From Lederbergia lenta NBRC 16444 (GTDB lineage Bacteria > Bacillota > Bacilli > Bacillales > Bacillaceae_C): 64,000 bases of DNA. The DNA lies in the NCBI RefSeq assembly GCF_001591545.1, contig NZ_BCVC01000001.1, positions 620,001 through 684,000 of the forward strand, in the 5' to 3' direction. The notes beneath the pieces were generated by a model that did not search any database, was not told the DNA's origin, and saw nothing but the letters and a program-made list of their open reading frames with translations. Shown here piece by piece: positions 1-7,845 of the stretch (position 1 is the first letter of the stretch; every line of letters starts with the position of its first letter). Both the position numbers and the translations under genes were made by a program.

Positions 1-852
1 GTAAAAGTAGGAAAAGACGTGAAGAACCTTAATGTAGGGGATCGAGTGGCAGTAGAGCCTGGAATACCTTGTGGAGATTGTGATTATTGTCGATCCGGGA
101 GATACAATCTATGTGCAGATGTAGAATTTATGGCTACACCGCCGTTTGATGGAGCATGGTCAGAATATGTTACAGTTAAAAGCGACTTTTTATTTAAACT
201 CCCAGATCATGTAAGTTTTGAAGAAGGTGCACTTATTGAACCTCTATCAGTCGGCTTTCATGCTATGAGAAGAGGAAAAGTAGGACCAGGAGATACTTTA
301 TTAGTTACTGGATTAGGACCAATAGGCTTATTAACGATTGAAGCAGCAAAGATGTTTGGTATATCCGAGATTTATGGAAGTGATGTGGTTGCTTTTAGAA
401 GAGATCTTGCTTTAGAAATGGGTGCAAAAGGTGTGATTGATCCATCAAAAGGCTCTGTACAAGATCAACTGAAAGAAGCCACTGGTGACAAAGCTATAGA
501 TGTATTGATAGAAACTTCTGGAAATGCCCATGCTGTCAGTGATACGATTAATTTGGTAAAGCGTGGAGGTAGGGTTGTGTATGTTGGTCTACCAACAGCT
601 GATAGTATTCCAATAGATATAACTTCAATGATCGATGCAGAGATTGATATGCTAGGTGTTTTTAGATATGTCAATACATACGCGGATGCTATAAAGAGTT
701 TAGATCATCCTTTAGTAGATTTAAAAAAAGTGATTACGGATCAGTATCCACTTGATGACATTCAAAAGGCTATAGAAGTAGCCATGACTGAAAAGGAAAA
801 GAGCATAAAAGTAATGATCTATCCAGATTCTGCAGATTTGCAATCAAATTAG
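1..852 (+). CDS. Zinc-dependent alcohol/polyol dehydrogenase (MDR family), 5' end outside window
   Basis: The reading frame is open from base 1, so the gene begins before the window; 283 residues are visible. The first part carries the structural zinc lobe C-x2-C-x2-C-x7-C (CGDCDYCRSGRYNLC) after GDRVAVEPG, and the middle has the nucleotide-binding glycine motif TGLGPIG. Both are typical of sorbitol, threonine and related medium-chain dehydrogenases, which oxidise a secondary alcohol with NAD(P). The missing N-terminus would hold the first catalytic zinc ligands. The nearest relatives by eye are sorbitol/xylitol or L-threonine dehydrogenases; substrate not decided. It is followed by a strong hairpin and then by a LacI regulator of a sugar module, so a role in sugar or polyol oxidation is an inference from context. 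Confidence 0.85.
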   Translation, partial: VKVGKDVKNLNVGDRVAVEPGIPCGDCDYCRSGRYNLCADVEFMATPPFDGAWSEYVTVKSDFLFKLPDHVSFEEGALIEPLSVGFHAMRRGKVGPGDTLLVTGLGPIGLLTIEAAKMFGISEIYGSDVVAFRRDLALEMGAKGVIDPSKGSVQDQLKEATGDKAIDVLIETSGNAHAVSDTINLVKRGGRVVYVGLPTADSIPIDITSMIDAEIDMLGVFRYVNTYADAIKSLDHPLVDLKKVITDQYPLDDIQKAIEVAMTEKEKSIKVMIYPDSADLQSN

Positions 853-884
853 TACTATGCTTGATAACGAATTACCATGAAAAG

Positions 885-916
885 TCCTCTTCCGAAGTGT
901 TTGCTTTGGAAGAGGA
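885..916 (+). terminator. Hairpin after the alcohol dehydrogenase gene
   Basis: A 13-bp stem (TCCTCTTCCGAAG pairing with CTTTGGAAGAGGA, one G-U) closes a 6-base loop. The run of T after it is weak, so termination efficiency is uncertain, but position after the stop codon fits a terminator. Confidence 0.6.
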
Positions 917-1005
917 AATTTGAACGGAGTTTCCTAATAAAATTCAAGACTTTATGTGTAAGCATCGAGAATATATTTCTGAAAAATACAGTGTAGGTGA
1001 GTAAA

Positions 1006-2040
1006 GTGAAAATAACAGCAAAAATGATAGCGGAAGAACTAGGAGTATCTACGGCAACGGTCGATCGCGTCTTAAATAATAGAAAAGGCGTTAGTGAAAA
1101 AACGATTAGGAGAGTCAAAAGAAAAGCGGAAGAATTAGGCTATAAACCAAATACTGCTGCAAAGTTTTTAGCAACTCAAAAGAAAACCAATGTTGCCTTT
1201 ATATTACCTATTGTGCCAAACTATTTTTGGGATGAGATGGAATCCGAAATAAAGAAAGCAGCACAGGTATATGAAAATTTTGGCTTTGAGGTTCATGTAT
1301 TTAGAGTTGACACGATCCCAAAAGAAAAACAAATTCTGTTTCTACAAAATATTATTGATCACAATACATATGATGCTATAGTTATATCCCCTCATGATTC
1401 AGATCCTTATACCGATGTGATAAACGAAGGAGTAAGAAAAGGTATTCCTATTTTCACATTAAATAATGATGTGCCTTTAAGTAATCGAATTTCATTTGTA
1501 GGAGGAGATTATTACCGTGCGGGCTTTTTGGCAGCTGAATTAGTTCATTTGTTCTCAAAAGAATTGAAAGATGTAGTGATTATTAGAGAAGATGAAGATA
1601 CATTTCAAATGATTAATAAAGAAAAAGGATTCAGAGCCTATTTCCAAATGAATGAAATCGATGTAAACATCCATACATTACCTGTTAAAAGTGATAATAT
1701 CCAGTTAGACAAGGAATGGAAAAGGGTTGCATTAAAGTATAGCAACGCAATATACGTTGCCAACGGTATTCTAGGTGATATAGCTGAACACATACACGAA
1801 GAAAAATATGAGGATTACAAAATATTAATTGGTCATGACATGAGTGAAAAGATTAATAAATATCTACAGCAGAAAATAATTAAATCTACCATATGTCAAG
1901 ATCCATCTAGTCAAGCTATGATTACTGTAAAGAATGTCTATAACTATCTATTACTAGGAGAAAGAAGTGAAATACTAGAAACAATTATTAAACTTGAAAT
2001 CGTTACACCGTCAAATGCAAGTTATTATATTCATCAATAA
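1006..2040 (+). CDS. LacI-family transcriptional regulator, module 1
   Basis: A 344-residue regulator. The N-terminal helix-turn-helix reads GVSTATVDRVLNNRKGVS, followed by the hinge-helix region and a periplasmic-binding-protein-like sensor domain (from about residue 60, 'TNVAFILPIVPNYFWDEM'). I chose the GTG at 1006 because AGGTGA at 995-1000 lies 5 bases before it; the GTG at 997 would overlap that ribosome binding site. The family usually has Ser where this protein has Asp in TATVDRV. It stands alone before the module 1 catabolic genes, and a palindromic AAGCGCTT operator lies in the next intergenic gap, so it likely represses (or activates) genes from 2207 on. The effector is probably a sugar; unknown which. 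Confidence 0.85.
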   Translation: MKITAKMIAEELGVSTATVDRVLNNRKGVSEKTIRRVKRKAEELGYKPNTAAKFLATQKKTNVAFILPIVPNYFWDEMESEIKKAAQVYENFGFEVHVFRVDTIPKEKQILFLQNIIDHNTYDAIVISPHDSDPYTDVINEGVRKGIPIFTLNNDVPLSNRISFVGGDYYRAGFLAAELVHLFSKELKDVVIIREDEDTFQMINKEKGFRAYFQMNEIDVNIHTLPVKSDNIQLDKEWKRVALKYSNAIYVANGILGDIAEHIHEEKYEDYKILIGHDMSEKINKYLQQKIIKSTICQDPSSQAMITVKNVYNYLLLGERSEILETIIKLEIVTPSNASYYIHQ

Positions 2041-2097
2041 ATTTTTAAAAAAAGAAAAATGATTGACGTACATCAAGAAATCTATTAAGCTATAAAA

Positions 2098-2112
2098 GTA
2101 AAGCGCTTACTT
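2098..2112. promoter_or_regulatory. LacI/CcpA-type operator upstream of module 1
   Basis: GTAAAGCGCTTACT contains the perfect 8-bp palindrome AAGCGCTT and resembles a catabolite-responsive element except at its 5' end. A TTGACG hexamer lies at 2063-2068. It could bind the LacI protein encoded just upstream, CcpA, or both. Confidence 0.5.
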
Positions 2113-2206
2113 ATCTGAAAAGAGTAAAAAAGAGGTTTTCTTATTTTTTTAAGGAGAAATGACATACGTACATCAATATTTTGAAGAGTCAGAAAGGGGA
2201 TTTATT

Positions 2207-3214
2207 ATGAGTAAACTAAAAGTGATTCAAGTAGGAACGGGGGGGTTTGGGACATCTTGGTTAGAAATAATCGATAATTTTGAAGCCATAGAATTAGTCG
2301 GAGTTGTAGATGTAAATCATAAAAATCTCCTAAACGCTAAAGAATTTATTAAAAATAATAAAGTCGAATATTTTACGGATCATTTAGAAGCCTTTTCAAA
2401 AATAAAGGCAGATATAGCGGTCATCATCACTCCCCCACAAACACATAAAAGATTAGCATTAGATGCTTTAGAAAATAATTTAAATGTTTTTATGGAAAAA
2501 CCCATAGCACATACTTTGGAAGACGCATTAGAATTACTGGAAAAGTCAAAACAGTACCGGAAATTTGTGATGATAAGTCAAAACTATCGCTGGAGACCTG
2601 AAATAGAAGCAGTTAAACAGGCAGTTCAAAAAGAAAAGATCGGAAAGATTGAATATGTTGAATGGAACTTTAGGCGGGCTACAAAGTTTGGTGGATGGAG
2701 AGATCAATATGAGGAAATTTTGATTGAAGATATGAGTATCCACCATTTTGATCTTATGCGTCATATTCTGGGAGTTGAACCATCGACGGTTTTTGCAAAG
2801 AGCATGAAGCCATCTTGGAGTTGGTTTAATGGAAAAAGTACAGCCACTGTCATCATGAATTTTGAAAACGTACTTATTAATTACTTTGGGAGTTGGGTAA
2901 CAAGAGGGAAAGAAACACCTTGGAATGGAGAGTTTAAACTAGTAGGGGAAAAGGGAGTTATCGAATTAAATGATGATTGTCCTTCCATTACATTCGCAGA
3001 TGGTATGTTTAAAGAGCTATTGCCAGTTCCAATGGAATTTGAAGACAGAGAGTATTCTCTGTATGAAATGACAGAAGCAATTAAAGAGAATAGAAAACCG
3101 ATAACCGACATAGCAGACAATATTAATAGTTTTGCAATTGTAGGCGCTGCTCTAGAATCAATTAAACAGGAAAAAGAAATAGAAATAACATCTGTGCTAA
3201 AGGGAAGGGGTTAG
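2207..3214 (+). CDS. Gfo/Idh/MocA-family oxidoreductase, module 1
   Basis: A 335-residue NAD(P)-dependent sugar or inositol dehydrogenase-like protein. The Rossmann motif GTGGFG lies near residue 10, and the family EKP motif (MEKPIAH) follows in the cofactor domain; the C-terminal half is the usual mixed alpha/beta substrate domain with the conserved SIHHFDLMR segment. Start chosen at ATG 2207, six bases after AAAGGGGA; an upstream ATG at 2159 with AAGGAG only two bases away would add 16 unrelated residues. It is the first gene of the module 1 operon and is followed seven bases later by the binding-protein gene. Function is inferred as oxidation of the imported sugar; substrate unknown. Confidence 0.85.
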   Translation: MSKLKVIQVGTGGFGTSWLEIIDNFEAIELVGVVDVNHKNLLNAKEFIKNNKVEYFTDHLEAFSKIKADIAVIITPPQTHKRLALDALENNLNVFMEKPIAHTLEDALELLEKSKQYRKFVMISQNYRWRPEIEAVKQAVQKEKIGKIEYVEWNFRRATKFGGWRDQYEEILIEDMSIHHFDLMRHILGVEPSTVFAKSMKPSWSWFNGKSTATVIMNFENVLINYFGSWVTRGKETPWNGEFKLVGEKGVIELNDDCPSITFADGMFKELLPVPMEFEDREYSLYEMTEAIKENRKPITDIADNINSFAIVGAALESIKQEKEIEITSVLKGRG

Positions 3215-3220
3215 TCAAAT

Positions 3221-4471
3221 ATGAAAAAAAGACTGTTGATTTTAGTAAGTGTGCTTTGTTTAGTTTTTCTGGCAGCATGCAATAATTCAGATTCAGAAAA
3301 ATCGACTGATAATAAAAATGCAGATGGGCAAGTTGTGATTACAATTTGGGATTATTTAGCACCAGATTCTTCATCTGATGAAGAACAAAAGGCTCTAATT
3401 AAACAGTATGAAAGTGAAAACCCTAACATTAAGTTTGAAAGAACCTATATCCCATTTGCAGATTTAAAGACAAAACTACTTCAAGGGATAGCTGGAAATT
3501 CCCTTCCAGATATTGTGGTTATTGATAATCCAGATCACCAATCTTTTATCGAAGCGGGAGTATTTGCTGATATTACGAAAGAAGTGGAAGAATGGGGACA
3601 AGCCGATAAATATTATCCAGGGGCAATGGATTCTGCGAAGCTTGAGGGGAAATATTACGGAATTCCAAATAACAGTAATGCATTAGCGATATATTATAAC
3701 AAAAAAATGTTCGAACAAGCTAGTATTACAAAAACACCTCAAAATTGGGATGAGTTTGCTGAAACAGCAAAGAAATTAACGGATGGAGATGTGAAAGGAT
3801 TTGCAATGGCAGGGAAAAAAAGTGAAGAAAGTACTTTTCAATTTTTGCCTTACATATGGCAGTCTGGAGCTGATTTAGATTCATTCGATAGTTCTGAAGC
3901 TAAAAAGGCTTTGAAATTGATTCAAAATCTTGTTAATGAAGGATCATTATCAAAAAACATGATTAACTGGGATCAATCGGACGTATTAGTACAATTTCAA
4001 ACACAAAAAGCCGCTATGATGGAGAATGGACCTTGGCAAATTCCGATTTTAGAAAAAGATTCTCCAGATTTGGATTGGGGCGTGTTCTTAATGCCTCAAG
4101 ATAAAAATGCTGCTTCCGTTTTAGGCGGCGAAAACTGGGCAATCACAGCCGACTCAGAAAATAAAAAAGAAGCATGGGATTTCTTAAAATGGACACAGAA
4201 ACCGGATATTCTAGGGCCAATGCACGAACTCGGCGGGAGGTTGCCAAGTAGAGAAGACCTTGGTTCAGATTCGCAATATATTTGGCAAAAAGATGAAAAC
4301 GTAAGTGTCTTTATGGAGCAATTAAAATCCGCTAAACCTCGAGCTTATGGTACAAAATATCCGGAAATTTCTAGCAATGTGCAAGAGGCAATACAACGTG
4401 CGATAACTGGCGAGGAAGTTGATAAAGTAATGGATGATGCAGCTAAAAAGATTGAGCCCTTATTGCCGTAA
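3221..4471 (+). CDS. Sugar ABC transporter substrate-binding lipoprotein, module 1
   Basis: A 416-residue extracellular solute-binding protein of the carbohydrate family (SBP family 1). The signal peptide ends in the lipobox LAAC with Cys20 as the lipidated residue, so it is anchored on the outer face of the membrane. The mature part shows family features: GIPNNSNALAIYYNKKMFEQ, the KAAMMENGPWQIP region and a C-terminal GGENWAI segment. It delivers substrate to the two permeases at 4719 and 5603. A hairpin and a dispersed repeat separate it from the permease genes, which may allow it to be made in excess. Specificity cannot be read from sequence. Confidence 0.92.
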   Translation: MKKRLLILVSVLCLVFLAACNNSDSEKSTDNKNADGQVVITIWDYLAPDSSSDEEQKALIKQYESENPNIKFERTYIPFADLKTKLLQGIAGNSLPDIVVIDNPDHQSFIEAGVFADITKEVEEWGQADKYYPGAMDSAKLEGKYYGIPNNSNALAIYYNKKMFEQASITKTPQNWDEFAETAKKLTDGDVKGFAMAGKKSEESTFQFLPYIWQSGADLDSFDSSEAKKALKLIQNLVNEGSLSKNMINWDQSDVLVQFQTQKAAMMENGPWQIPILEKDSPDLDWGVFLMPQDKNAASVLGGENWAITADSENKKEAWDFLKWTQKPDILGPMHELGGRLPSREDLGSDSQYIWQKDENVSVFMEQLKSAKPRAYGTKYPEISSNVQEAIQRAITGEEVDKVMDDAAKKIEPLLP

Positions 4472-4472
4472 T

Positions 4473-4497
4473 AATAGGAGAGATTTTCTCTCCTATT
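4473..4497 (+). terminator. Hairpin between binding-protein and permease genes, module 1
   Basis: An 11-bp perfect stem AATAGGAGAGA/TCTCTCCTATT with a 3-base loop starts directly after the stop codon. It lacks a long T run, so it may stabilise the upstream mRNA or only partly terminate. Confidence 0.55.
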
Positions 4498-4560
4498 TAA
4501 AAAGATCACCAGAAATTAAAGGTATTTATGGTCCGATTTTTAAAAGAGTTATTTATAAAA

Positions 4561-4703
4561 ACTCTGTCGCTCAGCAAACTTCAGGTTTCTTATAACGATA
4601 AAAGTAAACATCAGCTTACCTTGTCGGCTTACGGTGTATCCTTTGCGTTATTAGAACCCCGTTAGGAAGTACGTAGATTAGCGGGCGACTACGCTTTTCT
4701 ATA
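4561..4703. repeat. Dispersed intergenic repeat, copy A (degenerate)
   Basis: Contains CAGCAAACTTCAGGTTTC, then ACGATAAAAGTAAACAT, GTACGTAG and CGGGCGACTACGCTTTTCT in the same order as copies near 41.7, 46.3 and 62.9 kb. It lies inside an operon and runs straight into the AAAGGAGG ribosome binding site of the next permease gene. Confidence 0.6.
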
Positions 4704-4718
4704 AAGGAGGTTTTTAAT

Positions 4719-5606
4719 ATGTATGATTCACCGAAGAAAAGCTTACCACTCTATCTTTTTGTGCTACCCGCAGTCCTTTTTGTAATATGTTTTATGATCT
4801 ATCCCATCATTTATAATATAGTTGTTAGTTTTCAAGATTTAAAGATTAGTAATTTAAATAGTGGTGGCCCGTTTATCGGTTTACAGAATTATATAGAAAT
4901 CTTTCAATCTGAAAAGTTTCTTGTTGCCTTTAAAAACACTTTTATATATACAATTACATGTATTTTTTTTCAAGTTGTAATTGGTTATTTATTGGCATTG
5001 TTTTTTAATCAAGATTTTCCATTTAGAAATTTTTTCCGTTCTATACTTTTGTTGGCGTGGATGACGCCTCTCGTGATCACAGGAACATTATTTAAATGGT
5101 TATTTGATGTTGACTATGGTGTGATCAATTATATTCTAATGAATATTCATGTTATTGACAATCCAATAAACTGGCTTGGACAGGAGAGTACGGCTTTGGC
5201 AGCAGTTATTATTACGAATATATGGGTAGGTATTCCATTTAATATGATTTTAATCTTATCTGCACTTCAAGCGTTGCCAGGTGAAGTATATGAAGCTGCC
5301 AAAATTGACGGAGCAAATAAGCTTCAGACTTTTACAAAGATTACAATGCCACTTATGAAACCAACACTATTTGTCATCTTAGTATTAGGGATAATTTATA
5401 CATTTAAAGTATTCGATATTATTTTAATTATGACTGGTGGTGGTCCAGTTAATGCGACGCAAGTGCTTCCTTTCTTTGGATATGAACAAGCATTTGTTAA
5501 TTTTAACTTTGGAACGAGTGGTGCGGTAGCAACAATCATCCTATTAATCTTAATGTGTATTTCACTTGTATATCTTTATATGATTAAAAAGGAGGAGTCG
5601 GCATGA
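4719..5606 (+). CDS. Sugar ABC transporter permease (MalF/UgpA type), module 1
   Basis: A 295-residue integral membrane protein with about six hydrophobic helices, starting with LFVLPAVLFVICFMIYPIIY. The cytoplasmic EAA loop is EAAKIDGANKLQTFTKITMP, which contacts the ATPase. It begins at an ATG nine bases after AAAGGAGG and overlaps the next permease gene by four bases (ATGA), so the two are translationally coupled and probably form a heterodimeric channel. No ATP-binding subunit is encoded nearby; in Bacillus such CUT1 systems commonly share a general ATPase (MsmX type). Confidence 0.92.
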   Translation: MYDSPKKSLPLYLFVLPAVLFVICFMIYPIIYNIVVSFQDLKISNLNSGGPFIGLQNYIEIFQSEKFLVAFKNTFIYTITCIFFQVVIGYLLALFFNQDFPFRNFFRSILLLAWMTPLVITGTLFKWLFDVDYGVINYILMNIHVIDNPINWLGQESTALAAVIITNIWVGIPFNMILILSALQALPGEVYEAAKIDGANKLQTFTKITMPLMKPTLFVILVLGIIYTFKVFDIILIMTGGGPVNATQVLPFFGYEQAFVNFNFGTSGAVATIILLILMCISLVYLYMIKKEESA

Positions 5607-6433
5607 GGAAATATTCAGCTAAACAGTACATGCTACTCCTAGTTGCTATCGTATTTACCATTGTATTTTTATTTCCTATATATTGGATGATTACAACTTC
5701 GATTAAACCAATACAAGACGTTTTTGCAACACCACCGATGATTATTCCAGAGAGTATTCAATTTGATGCCTATGCAAAAAATTTAATTGAAGATCAAAGT
5801 CTACTGCCATACTTGAAAAACTCGTTTATTATTGCAACGGGAACAGCGATATTCACTTTGGTGATTGCGCTTCCTTGTGCCTATGCCTTAGCAAGATTTC
5901 GTCTTAAAGGAGCATCGATTTTAATATTGATCTTATTGATCACACAGATGATTCCAGGAATTATGATGGCAATGCCACTATTTATATTATTTAGTAAGTT
6001 AGAGCTGTTAAATAGTTATCTAGCATTAATTATAGGAAATACGACAACTGCACTTCCGTTTGCAATTGTAGTTATGAGGCCATTCTTTTTATCTATTCCA
6101 AAAGGTTTGGAAGACGCGGCTGTAGTAGATGGATGTAATGCTTTTACAGCTTTTATTAGAATAATTTTACCGTTGACAAAGCCAACTGTTTTAACTGTTG
6201 GTACATTTAGTTTCCTATTTGCATGGGGAGATTTGATCTTTGCCCTAACGTTGGCGACCGAAGAAAAAATTAGACCATTAACGATGGGCTTGACGAAGTT
6301 CATAGGGCAATACGGCACGCAATGGGATAACTTAATGTCAGTTTCTACAATTGCAGCAGCGCCGATTATTATTATATTCTTATTGCTTCAAAAATATATC
6401 GTAAGTGGAATTACAGCAGGTTCAGAAAAATAA
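5603..6433 (+). CDS. Sugar ABC transporter permease (MalG/UgpE type), module 1
   Basis: A 276-residue second permease subunit with six predicted membrane helices. N-terminal helix LLLVAIVFTIVFLFPIYWMI is followed by the typical short extracytoplasmic segment. The EAA loop reads EDAAVVDGCNAFTAFIRIILP. It overlaps its partner by four bases and is followed 20 bases later by the TIM-barrel gene, indicating one operon. The family (CUT1) carries mono- or oligosaccharides and glycosides. Confidence 0.92.
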   Translation: MRKYSAKQYMLLLVAIVFTIVFLFPIYWMITTSIKPIQDVFATPPMIIPESIQFDAYAKNLIEDQSLLPYLKNSFIIATGTAIFTLVIALPCAYALARFRLKGASILILILLITQMIPGIMMAMPLFILFSKLELLNSYLALIIGNTTTALPFAIVVMRPFFLSIPKGLEDAAVVDGCNAFTAFIRIILPLTKPTVLTVGTFSFLFAWGDLIFALTLATEEKIRPLTMGLTKFIGQYGTQWDNLMSVSTIAAAPIIIIFLLLQKYIVSGITAGSEK

Positions 6434-6453
6434 TAGAATGGGAGAGATGGAGA

Positions 6454-7416
6454 ATGAAACTAGGTGTATTCGCAGTATTATTTTCAAAAATGTCGTTAGA
6501 AGAAATGTTGGACTATGTAAAGAAAAGTGGGTTAAATACGATAGAAATTGGCACGGGGGGCTACGTTGGTAATGCACACTGTGATCCAAAAGAGTTGTTA
6601 GCAGATGAAAGTAAATTAGAAAAATTTATGCAGGCTTTTGAATCTAGAGGGATTGAAATTAGTGCATTAAGTTGTCATGGTAATTCACTACATCCTAATG
6701 AAGAAATTGCCACAGAACATCATGAAGCTTTTGTAAATACAGTTAAGCTTGCAGCAAAATTAGGTGTTGAAAATGTAGTTACATTTTCGGGTTGTCCTGG
6801 CGAATCCGACTATTCTAAACATCCAGTCTGGATAACATGCCCGTGGCCAGATGACTTTTCAACCGTAGTAGAGTGGCAATGGGAAAATAAAGTAATTCCT
6901 TATTGGAAGAAACAAACAGAACTATTAGATGAATATAATGTAAGAGCTGCAATTGAGCCACACCCAGGTTTTGTTGTTTATAATACAGAAACTATTCTAC
7001 GCTTGAGAAGTGAATGTGGAGAAAAAATTGGGGCAAACTTTGACCCAAGTCATTACTTTTGGCAAGGGATGGATCCAGTAAATAGCATTAGAGCTCTAGG
7101 GGATGCATTATTCCATTTTCACGCAAAAGATACTAGAATTGATTCTCAGAATAACTCTCTTAATGGTGTGCTTGATACGAAGTCATATCGTGACATTGCA
7201 AATCGGTCATGGGTATTTAGAACTGTAGGGTATGGTCATGGGGAAGATGTATGGAGAGATATTATTAGTGCTCTTCAAACAATCGAATATCAAGGCGCTG
7301 TAAGTATCGAACATGAAGATGGTTTAATGGGAGTGAATGAAGGCTTTACAAAGGCAGTTTCATTTTTAAAAGATATTCTTATTGAAGATGGAGCAAAGGA
7401 TTTATGGTGGGCATAA
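6454..7416 (+). CDS. Xylose-isomerase-like TIM-barrel protein (sugar phosphate isomerase/epimerase family)
   Basis: A 320-residue single-domain TIM barrel of the AP-endonuclease-2/xylose-isomerase superfamily. The candidate metal ligands are visible in order: Glu in AAIEPHPG, Asp/His in NFDPSHYFWQG, His/Asp in HFHAKDTR and Glu in SIEHEDG. The GNAHCDP and SCHGNSLHP segments mark a widespread subfamily that normally sits beside a Gfo/Idh oxidoreductase; such pairs isomerise or cleave keto-sugar intermediates. Here the expected partner directly downstream is truncated (7382-7648). The gene probably works on the product of one of the module's dehydrogenases; the exact reaction is unknown. Confidence 0.85.
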   Translation: MKLGVFAVLFSKMSLEEMLDYVKKSGLNTIEIGTGGYVGNAHCDPKELLADESKLEKFMQAFESRGIEISALSCHGNSLHPNEEIATEHHEAFVNTVKLAAKLGVENVVTFSGCPGESDYSKHPVWITCPWPDDFSTVVEWQWENKVIPYWKKQTELLDEYNVRAAIEPHPGFVVYNTETILRLRSECGEKIGANFDPSHYFWQGMDPVNSIRALGDALFHFHAKDTRIDSQNNSLNGVLDTKSYRDIANRSWVFRTVGYGHGEDVWRDIISALQTIEYQGAVSIEHEDGLMGVNEGFTKAVSFLKDILIEDGAKDLWWA

Positions 7417-7648
7417 AAAAGAACTTAGTTTAGGGATGGTTGGTTATAAATTTATGGGAATGGCTCAATTTCATGCATACCGAGATGCTCCCTTCTTTTT
7501 TGATTTAGAAGTAAAACAGATAAGACAAGCTATCTGTGGTAGAAACGAAAAAGGGGTTAAGGAGGCTGCCAGAAAGTTTGGTTGGATTAGCTATGAGACT
7601 GATTGGAATGTGCTAATTGCAAGAGAGAGAACATTGATTTTAATTTAA
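7382..7648 (+). pseudogene. Truncated Gfo/Idh/MocA oxidoreductase remnant
   Basis: The reading frame encodes only the first ~80 residues of a Gfo/Idh protein: LSLGMVGYKFMGMAQFHAYR, ICGRNEKGVKEAARKFGW and YETDWNVLIARER. Family members continue for about 300 more residues. At the end the frame reads IARERTLILI and stops, while the next frame reads NIDFNLIDI, matching the family's usual continuation, so there is a frameshift as well as loss of the rest of the gene. A hairpin follows nine bases later. The start overlaps the end of the TIM-barrel gene, as expected for an operon partner. It keeps the cofactor-binding start but cannot form a working enzyme. Confidence 0.8.
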
Positions 7649-7656
7649 TTGATATA

Positions 7657-7686
7657 AAAGCCGGCTTCCAAGGGGAATCCGGCTTT
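7657..7686 (+). terminator. Hairpin closing module 1
   Basis: AAAGCCGG pairs with CCGGCTTT (8 bp), with a further TTCC/GGAA pairing inside. It lies right after the truncated gene and before the promoter of the next regulator. The T run is short. Confidence 0.65.
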
Positions 7687-7762
7687 CCCATATGAAAATG
7701 AATTTATATTTAATCATATTGTATAAAGTCAAAATAATAAATTCAAACAAATCGAAATAGTG

Positions 7763-7791
7763 TTGCAATTGCGAAGGGACCTTTGTATACT
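7763..7791 (+). promoter_or_regulatory. Sigma-A promoter of the module 2 LacI gene
   Basis: TTGCAA (7763-7768), a 17-base spacer, and TATACT (7786-7791). Transcription would start inside the TGTAACCGATTACA palindrome just downstream, suggesting autorepression. Confidence 0.7.
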
Positions 7792-7794
7792 GAA

Positions 7795-7808
7795 TGTAAC
7801 CGATTACA
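7795..7808. promoter_or_regulatory. LacI-type operator before the module 2 regulator
   Basis: TGTAACCGATTACA is a near-perfect palindrome and differs by one base from the site at 8851-8864. It overlaps the likely transcription start of the LacI gene. Confidence 0.7.
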
Positions 7809-7845
7809 AATTAAGGTTAGGAGGGAGGAAGATACTATCGTTAAA

